A DNA stretch of 64,000 nt from CAVQMB01 sp963713445 (GTDB lineage Bacteria > Pseudomonadota > Gammaproteobacteria > Competibacterales > Competibacteraceae): NCBI GenBank assembly GCA_963713445.1, contig CAVQMB010000042.1:1-64000 (forward strand), in the 5' to 3' direction. The position numbers and the translations under genes were made by a program. Below are positions 16,823-26,492 of this stretch, piece by piece. Positions within the stretch are counted from its first letter, which is position 1. Each line of letters opens with the position of its first letter. The notes beneath the pieces are model-generated. The model was not told where the DNA came from, made no database searches, and worked only from the letters and a program-made list of their open reading frames with translations.

Positions 16823-17512
16823 ATGAACGATACAGCGGTGAGCGGACGCGTTGCCGGGGCTGGAGTACCAGGCACTGAGGTCAAGGTATGGGATCCGCTG
16901 GTACGGCTAGCGCATTGGCTGCTGGTGATTGGCTTCACCGTGGCTTACTTCAGCGGCGACGACGGCAAGGCGTTGCATGTGTGGGCCGGCTACGGTGTTG
17001 CCGCCATAGTGCTGATTCGCATCGTCTGGGGGCTGGTCGGGCCGCGGCGCGCGCGCTTCAGCGACTTCATTTACAATCCGCTGACGGTGCTGGCCTATCT
17101 GCGTGATCTGGTGCTGTTCCGGGCCCGGCGTTATATCGGCCATAGCCCGGCGGGCGGCGCCATGGTGGTGCTGCTGCTGGTTAGCCTGGCGGTGACCGTT
17201 TGGTCCGGGCTGTCGCTATATGCGGTCGAGGACAACGCCGGCCCACTGGCGGGTCTGGTGGCCCAGGCGGCACCGGGTGCGCCGGCCGTGGTGGCACCGG
17301 CCCGGGCCGACGAAGACGAGGCTGGCGAGCGCGGTGAGGCCGGGGAGGACATGTGGGAAGAACTGCACGAATTCTTCGCCAACCTCACCCTGTTCCTGGT
17401 CATCGTCCATATCGGCGGCGTATTGCTGGCCAGCATGGTGCACCACGAAAACCTGGCGCGGGCGATGGTCACCGGACGCAAACGTGGTGGCGGCGGCGAC
17501 GACGGTTCCTAG
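16823..17512 (+). CDS. cytochrome b561 family membrane protein
   Basis: 229 residues. Four hydrophobic helices carry histidines placed for two b hemes: LAHWLL (about 31-33), LHVWAGYG (about 53), a third-helix region, and IVHIGGVLLASMVHHEN near the C-terminus. This is the prokaryotic cytochrome b561/Ni-hydrogenase b-subunit fold, used as a membrane electron carrier. A charged Glu/Asp-rich loop (about 165-185, DEDEAGERGEAGED) lies between helices three and four. GGAG precedes the ATG at a good distance. The upstream FNR-like box suggests induction at low oxygen. Its last four bases overlap the end of the convergent trkA gene. Confidence 0.85.
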   Translation: MNDTAVSGRVAGAGVPGTEVKVWDPLVRLAHWLLVIGFTVAYFSGDDGKALHVWAGYGVAAIVLIRIVWGLVGPRRARFSDFIYNPLTVLAYLRDLVLFRARRYIGHSPAGGAMVVLLLVSLAVTVWSGLSLYAVEDNAGPLAGLVAQAAPGAPAVVAPARADEDEAGERGEAGEDMWEELHEFFANLTLFLVIVHIGGVLLASMVHHENLARAMVTGRKRGGGGDDGS

Positions 17513-18180
17513 TCGTCGGATGAGTCGTTCGGTTCGTCACGCAGCAGCCGGTCGATCTTGTCGAGCTGGCTGCTGTGGCAGGCGATGAGCAGCTCGTCGC
17601 CTGCCACCAGGGCGCCGTCGGGGGCCGGAAACAGCACCTGGTCGCTACGGTAGAGGCACACCACACGGCTCTGCCTGGGCAACGGTAGCACCTCGTTCAG
17701 GTTGCCGCTGTGGGTCTTGTCCACCACCAGGCTGCGCAGCCGCAGGTTGCCGCGGATCAGGCCGATCAGCTCCGGCTGATCGCGGCCCTCGGCGATGTCG
17801 CCGAGATGCTGGGCCATGGCCCGGTCCGGCACGATCACATCATGCAGGCTGAGCTCGGCGCAAATGTGTTCGAACTCCTGGTCCTCGATTTTGGTAATCA
17901 CCCGGCTGAACCCGAGGGAGCGGCCGACCAGGCTGGCGATGATGTTGGCCTGGTCGTTGCCGGTCAGGCAAAACAGCAGGTCGGTATCGCCGGGGCCGGC
18001 CTCGGCCAGCACCGCAGGGCGGGTACCGTCACCGTGCAGGAAGCCGCAGTCCAGCTGCTCGGCGAGTTCGTCGATGCGATCGCGTTCGCGTTCGATAATC
18101 ACCACCTGATGGCCGTGCTGGCTCAGCAGCCGTGCGGTGGCCAGCGCCAGATGGCTGGCACCCAAGAGCACTGCTTTCAT
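17509..18180 (-). CDS. trkA: TrkA-type potassium uptake regulatory subunit (single RCK unit)
   Basis: 223 residues. One TrkA_N Rossmann domain that would bind NAD(H) or a nucleotide, with LLGASHLALATARLL at the start and FCLTGNDQANIIAS in the middle, followed by one TrkA_C domain (about 140-215). The first loop reads GASHLA where most relatives have GxGxxG, so nucleotide affinity may differ. E. coli TrkA is a tandem of two such units; single units as here occur in many other bacteria. It gates the membrane subunit TrkH encoded next to it. The ATG overlaps the trkH stop by four bases, so the two are translationally coupled. Confidence 0.87.
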   Translation of the reverse strand: MKAVLLGASHLALATARLLSQHGHQVVIIERERDRIDELAEQLDCGFLHGDGTRPAVLAEAGPGDTDLLFCLTGNDQANIIASLVGRSLGFSRVITKIEDQEFEHICAELSLHDVIVPDRAMAQHLGDIAEGRDQPELIGLIRGNLRLRSLVVDKTHSGNLNEVLPLPRQSRVVCLYRSDQVLFPAPDGALVAGDELLIACHSSQLDKIDRLLRDEPNDSSDD

Positions 18181-19640
18181 TGCCGACCCTCCCGCTTGCT
18201 AAACCAGGTACCAGGATAAAGCAGGATCAGCACGGCGACGATTTCCAGCCGGCCCATTACCATGTCCACGCATAGCAGCAGCTTAAGGTCGGGCGCCAGC
18301 CCGGGACCGGTGATGCCGCTGGAGAGGCCCGCCGTGGCGGTGGCCGAGCTGACCTCGAACAGCGCGTCCAGCGCCGGGTAGCCATGCAGCAGAAACCCCA
18401 GCCAGGAGGCCAGCACCACGGCGCCATACAGCAGCACCAGGCCCAGCGTGGCGCGAATCTCGTCGTCGTCCAGGCGATGGCCTGCGGCACTGGGGTAGAC
18501 CACGGCGCGCGCTGGCAGGCTGGGGCGGATGATGGTCAGTTGCAGCAGCCGCAGCACGATCAACAGCCGGGTGATCTTGAACCCGCCGGCGGTCGAGCCG
18601 ACGTCGCCGCCGATCAGCATGGCCACGCTCAGGGCCAGCTTGGCGGCGGCCGGCAGCTGATGGATCGACGTGGTGGCGAATCCGGCGGTGGTCTGCGCCG
18701 ACAGCGCCAGCAGCGGTGCCTGTCGCAGCGCATCGGTCCAGCGCCAGCCGGCGGTCAGCAGCGCCGCGGCAACGATCAGGGCCGTCAGCAGGGCGGAGAG
18801 TAGCAAACCCCGCAGACCGGCGTCGGTCAACACCCCTCGCCAGTCGCGTTGCTGCAGCCGGTGGTAAAGTTGAAACGACACGGCGCCGGCCAGGCTCAGC
18901 AGCAGCGTAGCGCACTGCAGCGGCAACCCGCCGAAGCCGGCCAGACTGGCGTCGTGTTCCGAGAAGCCACCCGTGGACACGGCCGCCAGCGCATGCAGCA
19001 GGGCGCCGCGCGGGCTGGCGCCCAGCAGCCAGAGCAGGGCAATCCCCAGCGCGGTCAGCAGCACGTAGACCCTGAGCACAAAGCGGGCCCAGCCGCGCAT
19101 GCCACCCGGACTGCGATCGTTGCCCGCGCCGAGCACCCCGAGACGGCGGGTGAGGGCGCCGGGCGGCAGCAGAGCCAGTGCCAGGACCACGATCACCAGC
19201 CCGCCGTACCATTGCAGCCAGGCCCGGGCGAACAGGAAGCTGAACGATCGCCCCCCGATCTGCTGCAGCGTCGACAACCCGGTAGTAGTGACCCCGGAGA
19301 CAGCCTCGAACAGGGCATCCAGCGGGCTCAACCCGGCCGCCATGAACGGCCAGGTCATGGCCAGTGCCGCACTGGTAAAGATCATGACCCCGATCAGCAG
19401 GGTCTCGTTGAGCTGGGGCACCGCGTTGCTCGGCTGGCGCCCCAGCCAGTAGCCGAGCGCGCCGGTCACCATGGCAAGCACTGCATAGCGGCCGGCGGCG
19501 GTCGGTTCCCCCGCTGCAATGGCGACCACGGCCGGGACGGCTACCAGTAGGGCGAGCGAGCGGCACAGCTCGCCGTAGTACTTGAAAACGACACGCGGCC
19601 GTATCGCCTGGGCCAGCGCTCCGACCGCAGCCTCGCTCAC
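18177..19640 (-). CDS. trkH: TrkH family potassium uptake protein
   Basis: 487 residues, a polytopic membrane protein made of four pore repeats. Selectivity-filter regions are visible as GVTTTGLST (about 115-123), AVSTGGFSEHD, AQTTAGFATTS and ATATAGLSSG, each with the conserved glycine. The intramembrane segment GGDVGSTAGGFKITR follows the third repeat. It should carry potassium into the cell, gated by TrkA. The gene is the fifth of a tight minus-strand run that starts with aguA; the ACP gene ends nine bases before its start. Confidence 0.92.
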   Translation of the reverse strand: MSEAAVGALAQAIRPRVVFKYYGELCRSLALLVAVPAVVAIAAGEPTAAGRYAVLAMVTGALGYWLGRQPSNAVPQLNETLLIGVMIFTSAALAMTWPFMAAGLSPLDALFEAVSGVTTTGLSTLQQIGGRSFSFLFARAWLQWYGGLVIVVLALALLPPGALTRRLGVLGAGNDRSPGGMRGWARFVLRVYVLLTALGIALLWLLGASPRGALLHALAAVSTGGFSEHDASLAGFGGLPLQCATLLLSLAGAVSFQLYHRLQQRDWRGVLTDAGLRGLLLSALLTALIVAAALLTAGWRWTDALRQAPLLALSAQTTAGFATTSIHQLPAAAKLALSVAMLIGGDVGSTAGGFKITRLLIVLRLLQLTIIRPSLPARAVVYPSAAGHRLDDDEIRATLGLVLLYGAVVLASWLGFLLHGYPALDALFEVSSATATAGLSSGITGPGLAPDLKLLLCVDMVMGRLEIVAVLILLYPGTWFSKREGRQ

Positions 19641-19649
19641 AGTCGTGGT

Positions 19650-19904
19650 TCAGCCAGCGCGCGCGAGGCGTTGTTGCAGATAGCGGATGCCGCCGTTGAC
19701 GGTGGCCAGCCGGTAATAGTCGCCTTCGGGGATGGCGACCCCACTGGCGCGTCCCAGTGCGGCCACGAAGTTGATGTAATCCATCGAATCGAGCTCAATC
19801 TGGTCACGGAACAGGTGGTCCGGATCGAGCCTGTCCAGATCAGCCTCCGGCGCGACCTCGGCCAGTGCCTGTAGAATCAGCGTGCGGAGCCGGTCATCAG
19901 ACAT
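19650..19904 (-). CDS. acyl carrier protein, orphan
   Basis: 84 residues, acidic, with the four-helix ACP pattern and the phosphopantetheine attachment serine in IELDSMDYINFV (about residue 40). GGGAG precedes the ATG. No synthase, acyltransferase or acyl-ACP ligase lies nearby. It sits between the glutamyl-polyamine synthetase gene (29 bp upstream) and trkH (9 bp downstream), which is an odd place for an ACP. It is more divergent than housekeeping AcpP, whose motif is GADSLD. It may serve an amino-acyl or lipid-modification step, but that is inference. Confidence 0.85.
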   Translation of the reverse strand: MSDDRLRTLILQALAEVAPEADLDRLDPDHLFRDQIELDSMDYINFVAALGRASGVAIPEGDYYRLATVNGGIRYLQQRLARAG

Positions 19905-19933
19905 GGTTGTGCTCCCGGCAAGGTTGGTTGGGT

Positions 19934-21268
19934 TCAGACCGTGTGCAGGTAGGCCTGGTATTCGACATCGCTGATGCGGCTGGCCAAGGTCGCCTGTTCC
20001 TGGCGTTTACAGGCGCTGAACAGGCGCTGATAGTCGCTCCCAAAGGCCTCGGCGACGAATTCGGAGCGCTCGAAAGCCTGTAGCGCCTGTTCCCAGCTAT
20101 GCGCCAGACCGTTAGCGTCATCCCGGTAAGCATTGCCGCGCGTCGCCGGCGGTGGTTCCAGGGCATTGACGATGCCGTGCCAGGCGCCGGCCAGCAGTGC
20201 CGCCAGCACCAGATAAGGATTGGCGTCGGCACCGGCGACCCGCTGTTCGATACGGGCCGCCGGGCCATGGCTCTCGGGCAGGCGCAGGGCCGTGGTGCGG
20301 TTGTCGTGGCCCCAGCTAAGGCTCAGCGGGGCATGGCTGCCAGCCTGAAAGCGGCGATAGGAATTGGCATGCGGGGCCAGCAGCGCCATGCAGTCCGGCA
20401 GCGTCGCCAGCAGCCCGGCAATGGCCTGTTGCCGGATACGATCGCCGCTGGGGACGTAACTGTCGAACAGGTTGACGCCGCTGTCGTTCAGCAGGCTGAA
20501 GTGTACGTGCATGCCGTTGCCGGCGCTGCCGCCGTAGGGTTTGGCCATGAAGGTGGCTCCCAGGCCATGGGACCGGCTGACGCCTTTGATGGCACGTTTC
20601 AGCAGCAGGGCGTGCTCGGCGGCGCGCAGTGCATCGGGCACATGCTGCAGATTGACTTCGAACTGGCCCGGAGCATTTTCGGCGATCACCGTGTCGCTGG
20701 GAATGTCCTGCTGACGGCAGGCGTCGGCGATGGCGCTCAGCACCGGCTCGAACTGCTGCAGCTCGTCCATACCGTAAAGCTGGGGATCGCTCAGCCGCGC
20801 CCCGCGGTGTGGCGCCAGCGGCGGCTGTGGGCCGCCCGCCGGAGTGGCGTCGCGGTCGAGCAGATGGAACTCCAGCTCGGTGGCCAGTACCGGGGTCCAG
20901 CCACGCGTCTGGTAGCGTGCCAGCACCCGGGCCAGAACCTGACGCGGATCGCCGAAGAACGGTCGGCCGTCGCTCTCATACATGGTGAGCAACACCTGCC
21001 GGGCGGGCCGTTGCAGCCACGGCACCGGATGCAGCGTCTGGCTGACCGGGCGGCAGACGCCATCATTGTCGCCGGTGTCGAACACCAGCCCGCTGGCGGG
21101 TACGTCGCGGCCCCAGATATCCAACACGCAGGCTGAACGGGGCAGCCGCAGGCCATCCTGAAACAGCTTGGCGCGCGCCTCCAGCGGCAGCCATTTGCCG
21201 CGCAGGACGCCGTTGATATCGGCCAGCATGGCCTCGATGATCCCGCCCTGATGTGTCTCAGCATCCAT
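19934..21268 (-). CDS. glutamine synthetase family protein, probable gamma-glutamylpolyamine synthetase
   Basis: 444 residues of glutamine synthetase type I/III fold, close in length and pattern to PuuA/SpuI, which ligate glutamate to putrescine or other amines using ATP. Visible motifs are LATELEFHLLD (metal-binding glutamates), ENAPGQFEVNL, FMAKPYGGSAGNGMHVHFSL (the metal-binding His and Glu region), ANSYRRFQAGSHAP and RIEQRVAGADANPYL near the end. The tyrosine adenylylation loop of GlnA is absent. Context is decisive: aguB ends one base before its ATG, so the enzyme would act on putrescine made by the upstream genes. The exact amine is not proved. Confidence 0.85.
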   Translation of the reverse strand: MDAETHQGGIIEAMLADINGVLRGKWLPLEARAKLFQDGLRLPRSACVLDIWGRDVPASGLVFDTGDNDGVCRPVSQTLHPVPWLQRPARQVLLTMYESDGRPFFGDPRQVLARVLARYQTRGWTPVLATELEFHLLDRDATPAGGPQPPLAPHRGARLSDPQLYGMDELQQFEPVLSAIADACRQQDIPSDTVIAENAPGQFEVNLQHVPDALRAAEHALLLKRAIKGVSRSHGLGATFMAKPYGGSAGNGMHVHFSLLNDSGVNLFDSYVPSGDRIRQQAIAGLLATLPDCMALLAPHANSYRRFQAGSHAPLSLSWGHDNRTTALRLPESHGPAARIEQRVAGADANPYLVLAALLAGAWHGIVNALEPPPATRGNAYRDDANGLAHSWEQALQAFERSEFVAEAFGSDYQRLFSACKRQEQATLASRISDVEYQAYLHTV

Positions 21269-21269
21269 G

Positions 21270-22163
21270 TCAGTAACCTGTCGGTGGGGTTTGGCCGTCC
21301 AGCGTCAGCAGTGGTCGGTAGCAGTCCGGCCGGCGATCGCGGAACAGCCCCCAGCTGGCGCGGGCCGACTGTATAGCGGCCAGATCGAAGCGCTGTACCA
21401 GGACGGTTTCTTCGCTGCGGTCGGCCTCGGCGACCTTGGCGCCGGTATGATCGGTGATGAAGGACGAGCCATAGAAGGTGAGACTGAGATCGGGCCGGTC
21501 CTGGCTGTATTCGGTGCCGATACGGTTGGCGGCGACCAGCGGCACCATGTTGGCGGCAGCATGGCCCTGCATGGTGCGCTGCCAGTGGCCGGCGGAGTCC
21601 AGCCCGGGGGCCTGCGGCTCGGAGCCGATGGCGGTCGGGAACAGCAATAGCTCGGCCCCCAGCAGCGCCAGGCAGCGGGCCGTTTCCGGGAACCACTGAT
21701 CCCAACAGATACCAAGGCCGATCCGGCCATAACCCGTGTCCCAGACCCGGAATCCCGTATCGCCCGGATTGAAGAACTGTTTCTCCTGGTAGCCCGGGCC
21801 ATTGGGAATGTGACTCTTGCGATAACATCCCAGTACCCGGCCGTCGGCGTCGATCATGGCCACGCTGTTGTAGTGCGCGTTGTTGGCCCGCTCGAAAAAG
21901 CTGAACGGCAGTACCACCGCCAGTTCTCGGGCCAGCGCCTGAAACCGCGCCAGCACCGGATGATCGCCCAGCGGACGGGCCAGCCGGAAATGACTCGCGC
22001 TCTGATCGACGCAGAAATACGGCGTCTCGAACAATTCCTGCAGCAGCACGATCTGCGCGCCCTGGGCCGCAGCCCGGCGCACCAGCTGTTCGGCCCGCTC
22101 GATATTGGCCGTAATGTTCCAGCTGCAGGCCATCTGGGCCGCGGCGACGGTAACTTCAGTCAT
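21270..22163 (-). CDS. aguB: N-carbamoylputrescine amidase
   Basis: 297 residues of the nitrilase/C-N hydrolase superfamily. Converts N-carbamoylputrescine to putrescine, CO2 and ammonia. The Glu-Lys-Cys triad is visible: Glu in LLQELFETPYF (about residue 44), Lys in YRKSHIPNGPGYQEK (about 115-125), and Cys in GIGICWDQWFPE (about residue 156). The FETPYF and FNPGDTGF signatures are typical of AguB. Its ATG overlaps the end of aguA by eight bases (ATGACTGA). It follows aguA and precedes a glutamyl-polyamine synthetase, in line with the agmatine route to putrescine. Confidence 0.94.
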   Translation of the reverse strand: MTEVTVAAAQMACSWNITANIERAEQLVRRAAAQGAQIVLLQELFETPYFCVDQSASHFRLARPLGDHPVLARFQALARELAVVLPFSFFERANNAHYNSVAMIDADGRVLGCYRKSHIPNGPGYQEKQFFNPGDTGFRVWDTGYGRIGLGICWDQWFPETARCLALLGAELLLFPTAIGSEPQAPGLDSAGHWQRTMQGHAAANMVPLVAANRIGTEYSQDRPDLSLTFYGSSFITDHTGAKVAEADRSEETVLVQRFDLAAIQSARASWGLFRDRRPDCYRPLLTLDGQTPPTGY

Positions 22164-23178
22164 TTACGCGCGTCTCGTTCGCCGGCTGTTGTTGGGTGAT
22201 ACAGTGAATATTACCCCCTCCGACGACAATGTCACGTCCGTCGACGACCACCACGGTCCGTTGCGGGAACAGCGCCTGCAGGGTCTCACGGGCGGGAATA
22301 TCCTGTCGGGTCGCAAAGCCGGGCATGATCACGGCGTCGTTAGCCAGGTAGAAATTGACATAAGAGCAGGCCAGTCGCAGGCCGTCGGCAGACATGGCCG
22401 GCGGCTGCTCCAGCTCGCTAACCTCGAGCCGGCGGCCGGTGGTGTCGGTGCTGGCGCGCAACAGTTCCAGATTGGCCTGCAGGGCCGGGTGATTGGCATC
22501 GTGCGGATCGTGGCTGGCCAGCGCCACCACCCGGCCCGGCGCCACGAAGCAGGCCAGATTGTCGATATGACCATCGGTATGGTCGTCGACCAGGCCGCGC
22601 TCCAGCCACAGTAGCCGGTCGACTCCGAGATAGTCCCGCAGGCGGACTTCGATGGCAGCCTGGTCGAGTCCCGGGTTGCGGTTTGGATTGAGCAGGCATT
22701 CGCGCGTGGTGAGTAAGGTGCCGGCGCCGTCGACGTGAATCGAGCCGCCCTCCAGCACCATATCCGGTGCCAGGCGCGGTAGCCCAAGCTGTTCCAGGAT
22801 GAAACCCGCCAGGTGACGGTCGTTGCCGTGCGGAAAACGCCCGCCCCAGCCGTTGAACGCCCAGTCGATACCGGCCAGCCTGCCGTCTCCGGCACGCACG
22901 AAGGTCGGCCCGGCATCGCGCATCCAGGAATCATCGAGCGGGAAATCCAGCAACTCGACGGGGTGGCCCAACAACTGACGGGCACGGCGGCGGGCCTGCG
23001 GATGCACCACCATGGTGACCGGTTCAAACTGAGCGATGGCATTGGCGACCGCGGCGTAAGCACGCTCGGCGCGCTCGATCCCGTCCGGCCACAGTGCCCG
23101 GTTGGCCGGCCAGGCCATCCAGCAGCGCTCATGGGGTTGCCACTCGGCCGGCATGCGCCAGCGCGTGCGGTCAGCCAT
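22156..23178 (-). CDS. aguA: agmatine deiminase
   Basis: 340 residues of the guanidino-group modifying (PAD-like) superfamily. Hydrolyses agmatine to N-carbamoylputrescine and ammonia. Motifs include PAEWQPHERCWMAWP at the start, DSWMRDAGPTFV with the substrate-binding acids, VLEGGSIHVDG with Glu, DDHTDGHIDNLACF with the catalytic His, and the nucleophile Cys in GGGNIHCITQQQP near the end. I chose ATG 23178 because AGAGGA lies at the right distance upstream; an in-frame start further upstream adds a non-homologous tail. It is the first gene of the polyamine-ACP-Trk run. Confidence 0.94.
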   Translation of the reverse strand: MADRTRWRMPAEWQPHERCWMAWPANRALWPDGIERAERAYAAVANAIAQFEPVTMVVHPQARRRARQLLGHPVELLDFPLDDSWMRDAGPTFVRAGDGRLAGIDWAFNGWGGRFPHGNDRHLAGFILEQLGLPRLAPDMVLEGGSIHVDGAGTLLTTRECLLNPNRNPGLDQAAIEVRLRDYLGVDRLLWLERGLVDDHTDGHIDNLACFVAPGRVVALASHDPHDANHPALQANLELLRASTDTTGRRLEVSELEQPPAMSADGLRLACSYVNFYLANDAVIMPGFATRQDIPARETLQALFPQRTVVVVDGRDIVVGGGNIHCITQQQPANETRVND

Positions 23179-23251
23179 CCACAGTTCCTCTCCGGCGTCA
23201 AAAAACCAACCATAGCAGGGTCGGTTGTGACTCTGCCATGGTGGCATGATC

Positions 23252-26200
23252 TCAGGCCGAAGGCGTCTCCAGCTTGCCCCGCATGAAGGCGTAATACAGG
23301 ATCGGGATCACCACCAGGGTCAGCACGGTCGAAATCAGCATGCCAAAGATCATCGAGATCGCCAGGCCGCTGAAAAATGGGGTCGTCGAGGATGAACAGC
23401 GCACCCAGCATCGCCGCCAGCGCGGTCAGAATGATGGGCCGGGCACGTACCGCGCCGCTGCGTATCACCGCCTCCTGCAACGAGGCTCCGTGCGCCAGCT
23501 CGCTGTTGATGAAGTCCACCAGCAGGATCGAGTTGCGCACGATGATGCCGGCCAGCGCGATCATGCCGATCATCGAGGTCGCGGTGAACTGGGCGCCCGA
23601 GCAGCGCGTGGCCGGGCATGACGCCGATGATGGTCAGCGGGATCGGCGCCATGATGATCAGCGGCACCCGGTAGGAGCGGAATTGCGCCACCACCAGCAG
23701 GTAGATCAGCATCAGGCCGACCGAATAGGCGATGCCCATGTCGCGGAAGGTATCGTAGGTGATCTGCCACTCGCCGTCCCATTTCAGACTGTAGTGGCTG
23801 GTGGTGTCATGAGGCTGGCTGATGAAATTCTGCTGCAGCGGCCCGCTGGGCGTATTCAGATGGCGCAGCTTGCGGTAGATATCGGCCATGCCATACAGCG
23901 GACTGTCCAGCGGGCCGGCCATGTCACCCACCACATAGACCACTGGCAGCAGGTCCTTGTGGTAGATCCACTGCTGGCGGACACTGCGCTGGACGTCGAC
24001 CAGTTCTGAGAGCGGCACCAGATTGCCGCTGTTGCCGCGTACCCGCAGGCTCAGCAGGTTCTGCAGGTCGGCGCGGTCGGCGTTGTCGAAGCGCAGCCGG
24101 ATCGGTACCGGATATTTCGCGTTGGTGGTGTGCAGGTAGGTGACATTCTGGCCGTGCAGTGCCGCCTGCAGATCCGTCGCGACCTGTTGCTGGTCGACTC
24201 CCAGCAATGCAGCCTTCTGACGGTCGACGTGGACGATATCGCGCGGCGCGGCGGCGGTGACCGAATCGTCGATATCGACGATATCCGCGGTCCCGGCGAA
24301 GGCCTTGCGGACCTCCTTGGCCAGCGCGATCTGGCCGGAGTAGTCGGGCCCGTAGACTTCCGCCACCAGCGGCGCCTGCACCGGTGGACCCGGTGGCACC
24401 TCGACCACCTTGACGTTGGCGTCGAAGCGCTTGCCGATTGCCTGCAGCGGCCCGCGCACGGCGCGGGCGATGTCGTGGCTCTGGCGGCTGCGCTGGTGTT
24501 TGTCGATCAGATTGACCTGGATGTCGAACCCTGGTAGGGCTCGCTGCGCAGGTAGTACTGGCGCACCAACCCGTTGAAATTGATCGGCGCATGGGTGCCG
24601 GCATAAGTCTCGTAGTCCGTCACTTCAGGGACTGTCTTCAGATACTGGCCGAGCGCATTCAGCACCCGTGCGGTCTGCTCCAGCGGCGTGCCTACCGGCA
24701 TGTCCACCACGACCTGAAACTCGGACTTGTTGTCGTAGGGCAGCATTTTCAACACCACCAGCTGGAAGTAAGCCAGGCTCACCGAGGCGCCGATCAGCAC
24801 CACAATCACCAGCGTCAGCAGATAGCGCCAGGGCCGGCCCTTGTTACCGCGCAGAAAGGGCAGCAGCATGGCCCGGAACAGGCGGTAGCTGACACTGCCG
24901 GCCTGGGGCGTGTCCTCGAGCGCGGTGTCGTGGTGATGATGCGCGTTGCGCACCACCTTGTAGGTCAGCCAGGGCGTGAACACGAACGCTACGATGAGCG
25001 AGATCAGCATGCCGGTGCTGGCATTGATCGGAATCGGGCTCATGTACGGCCCCATCAGGCCGGTGACGAAGGCCATGGGCAGCAGCGCGGCGATCACCGT
25101 CAAGGTCGCCAGAATGGTGGGGCCGCCGACCTCGTCGACCGCGCGCGGAATGGCATCGCAGCAGGTGGCGCCCGCCGAGGCTGCATGTGGCGGTGGATGT
25201 TCTCCACCACCACGATGGCGTCGTCGACCAGAATGCCGATGGAGAAGATCAGCGCGAACAGCGAAACCCGGTTAAGCGTAAAGCCCCAGGCCCAGGATGC
25301 GAACAAGGTGATGGCCAGGGTCAGGCACCACCGCAAGGCCGACGATGATCGCCTCCCGCCACCCCAGTGCCAGCAGCACCAGCACCACCACGGCGGAAGT
25401 GGCGAAGATCAGCTTGCCGATCAGCTTGTGGGCCTTGGCGGCGGCGGTAGTGCCGTAATCACGGGTGACCGTGACATGGACGCCGGCGGGAATCAGCGTG
25501 CCTTGCAACTGGTGGACCCGGGCGATGACCTGGTCGGCGATGTTGACGGCATTGATCCGGGCTTCTTCGCGATGGCCAGGGTCACCGCCGGGTATTGACC
25601 GGCGTCCGATGCCTACCCTGGATGCTGCCGGGCCACTGCCGATCCGCACCGTGTCGCGCGGTTGTTCGGGACCGAGGCGCACCTCGGCGACGTCACTGAG
25701 GTACATCGGCGCGCCATGGTGCAGGCCCACCACCAGTTGCGCGATTTCGGACGGTGTGCACAGGAAACTGCCGGCCTGAACCGCAATAGTCCGTGTTGTC
25801 ACGCACCAGGTCGCCGGCGTCGCGTGGAGGCATTGGCGGCCAGCAGCGCGCGGCGCAGATCGCCCAGCGATAAACCGTAGCCGGCCAGGCGTACCGGGTC
25901 GGGCTGCACCCCACCACCTGCTGCGGGGCCCCGAGCGTGTAGATGTCGCGGGTGCCGGGTATCCGCTTGAGTTCGGCTTCCAGCGTGTGCGCGACTGGCC
26001 CAGCTCGGTGGCGCCGCGGTGCGGGTCCGGCGTCCACAGAGTCAGCGACACGATAGGCACGTCATCGATGCCCTTGGGCTTGACCAGAGGCTGGCCGGCG
26101 CCCAGGTTGGCCGGCAGGAAATCCTGATTGGAATAGACTTTGTTGTACAACCGCACCAGGGCCTGGGTACGCGCCTCGCCGACCTTGAACTGGACGCTCA

Positions 26201-26492
26201 ACACCGCCATGCCGGGCTGTGACACGGAATAGACGTGCTTGACTCCGGCGATCTCCGAAAGTACTTGCTCGGCGGGAATGCTAATCTGTTGTTCGACCTC
26301 CTTGGCCGTGGCGCCCGGAAAGGGCACGAACACGTTGGCGAAGGTGACGTCGATCTGCGGCTCTTCCTCCTGCGGTGTTACCAGGACGGCGAATACCCCC
26401 AGCAGCAGGCCCACCAGTGCCAGCAGCGGCGTAATGGCGTTGTTCTGGAAGCGCTTGGCGAGCGCACCCGCGAGGCCTAGCCGCTGACTCAT
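23252..26492 (-). pseudogene. RND efflux transporter permease, frame broken about ten times
   Basis: All of an AcrB-type inner-membrane pump is recognisable but in alternating frames. From the start: ITPLLALVGLLLGVFAVLV (first helix), FPGATAKEVEQQISIPAE, then breaks near 25995, 25915, 25830, 25790, 25620-25560, 25320, 25175, 24530, 23600 and 23380. Between breaks the protein is well kept: SIGILVDDAIVVVENIHRH (the helix-4 aspartates), LLPMAFVTGLMGPYM, GIIVRNSILLVDFIN and LYYAFMRGKL at the end (stop 23252-23254). The product as read would stop at about 400 residues. Its ATG overlaps the stop of the adaptor gene in ATGA form. Either a recent pseudogene or a patch of sequence errors; I cannot separate these. 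The substrate is unknown. Confidence 0.85.

Noticed and set aside
18283..19566. A 427-codon frame on the same strand as trkH
   Set aside because: An Arg/Gly/Ala-rich frame with no motifs; trkH in another frame has full homology.
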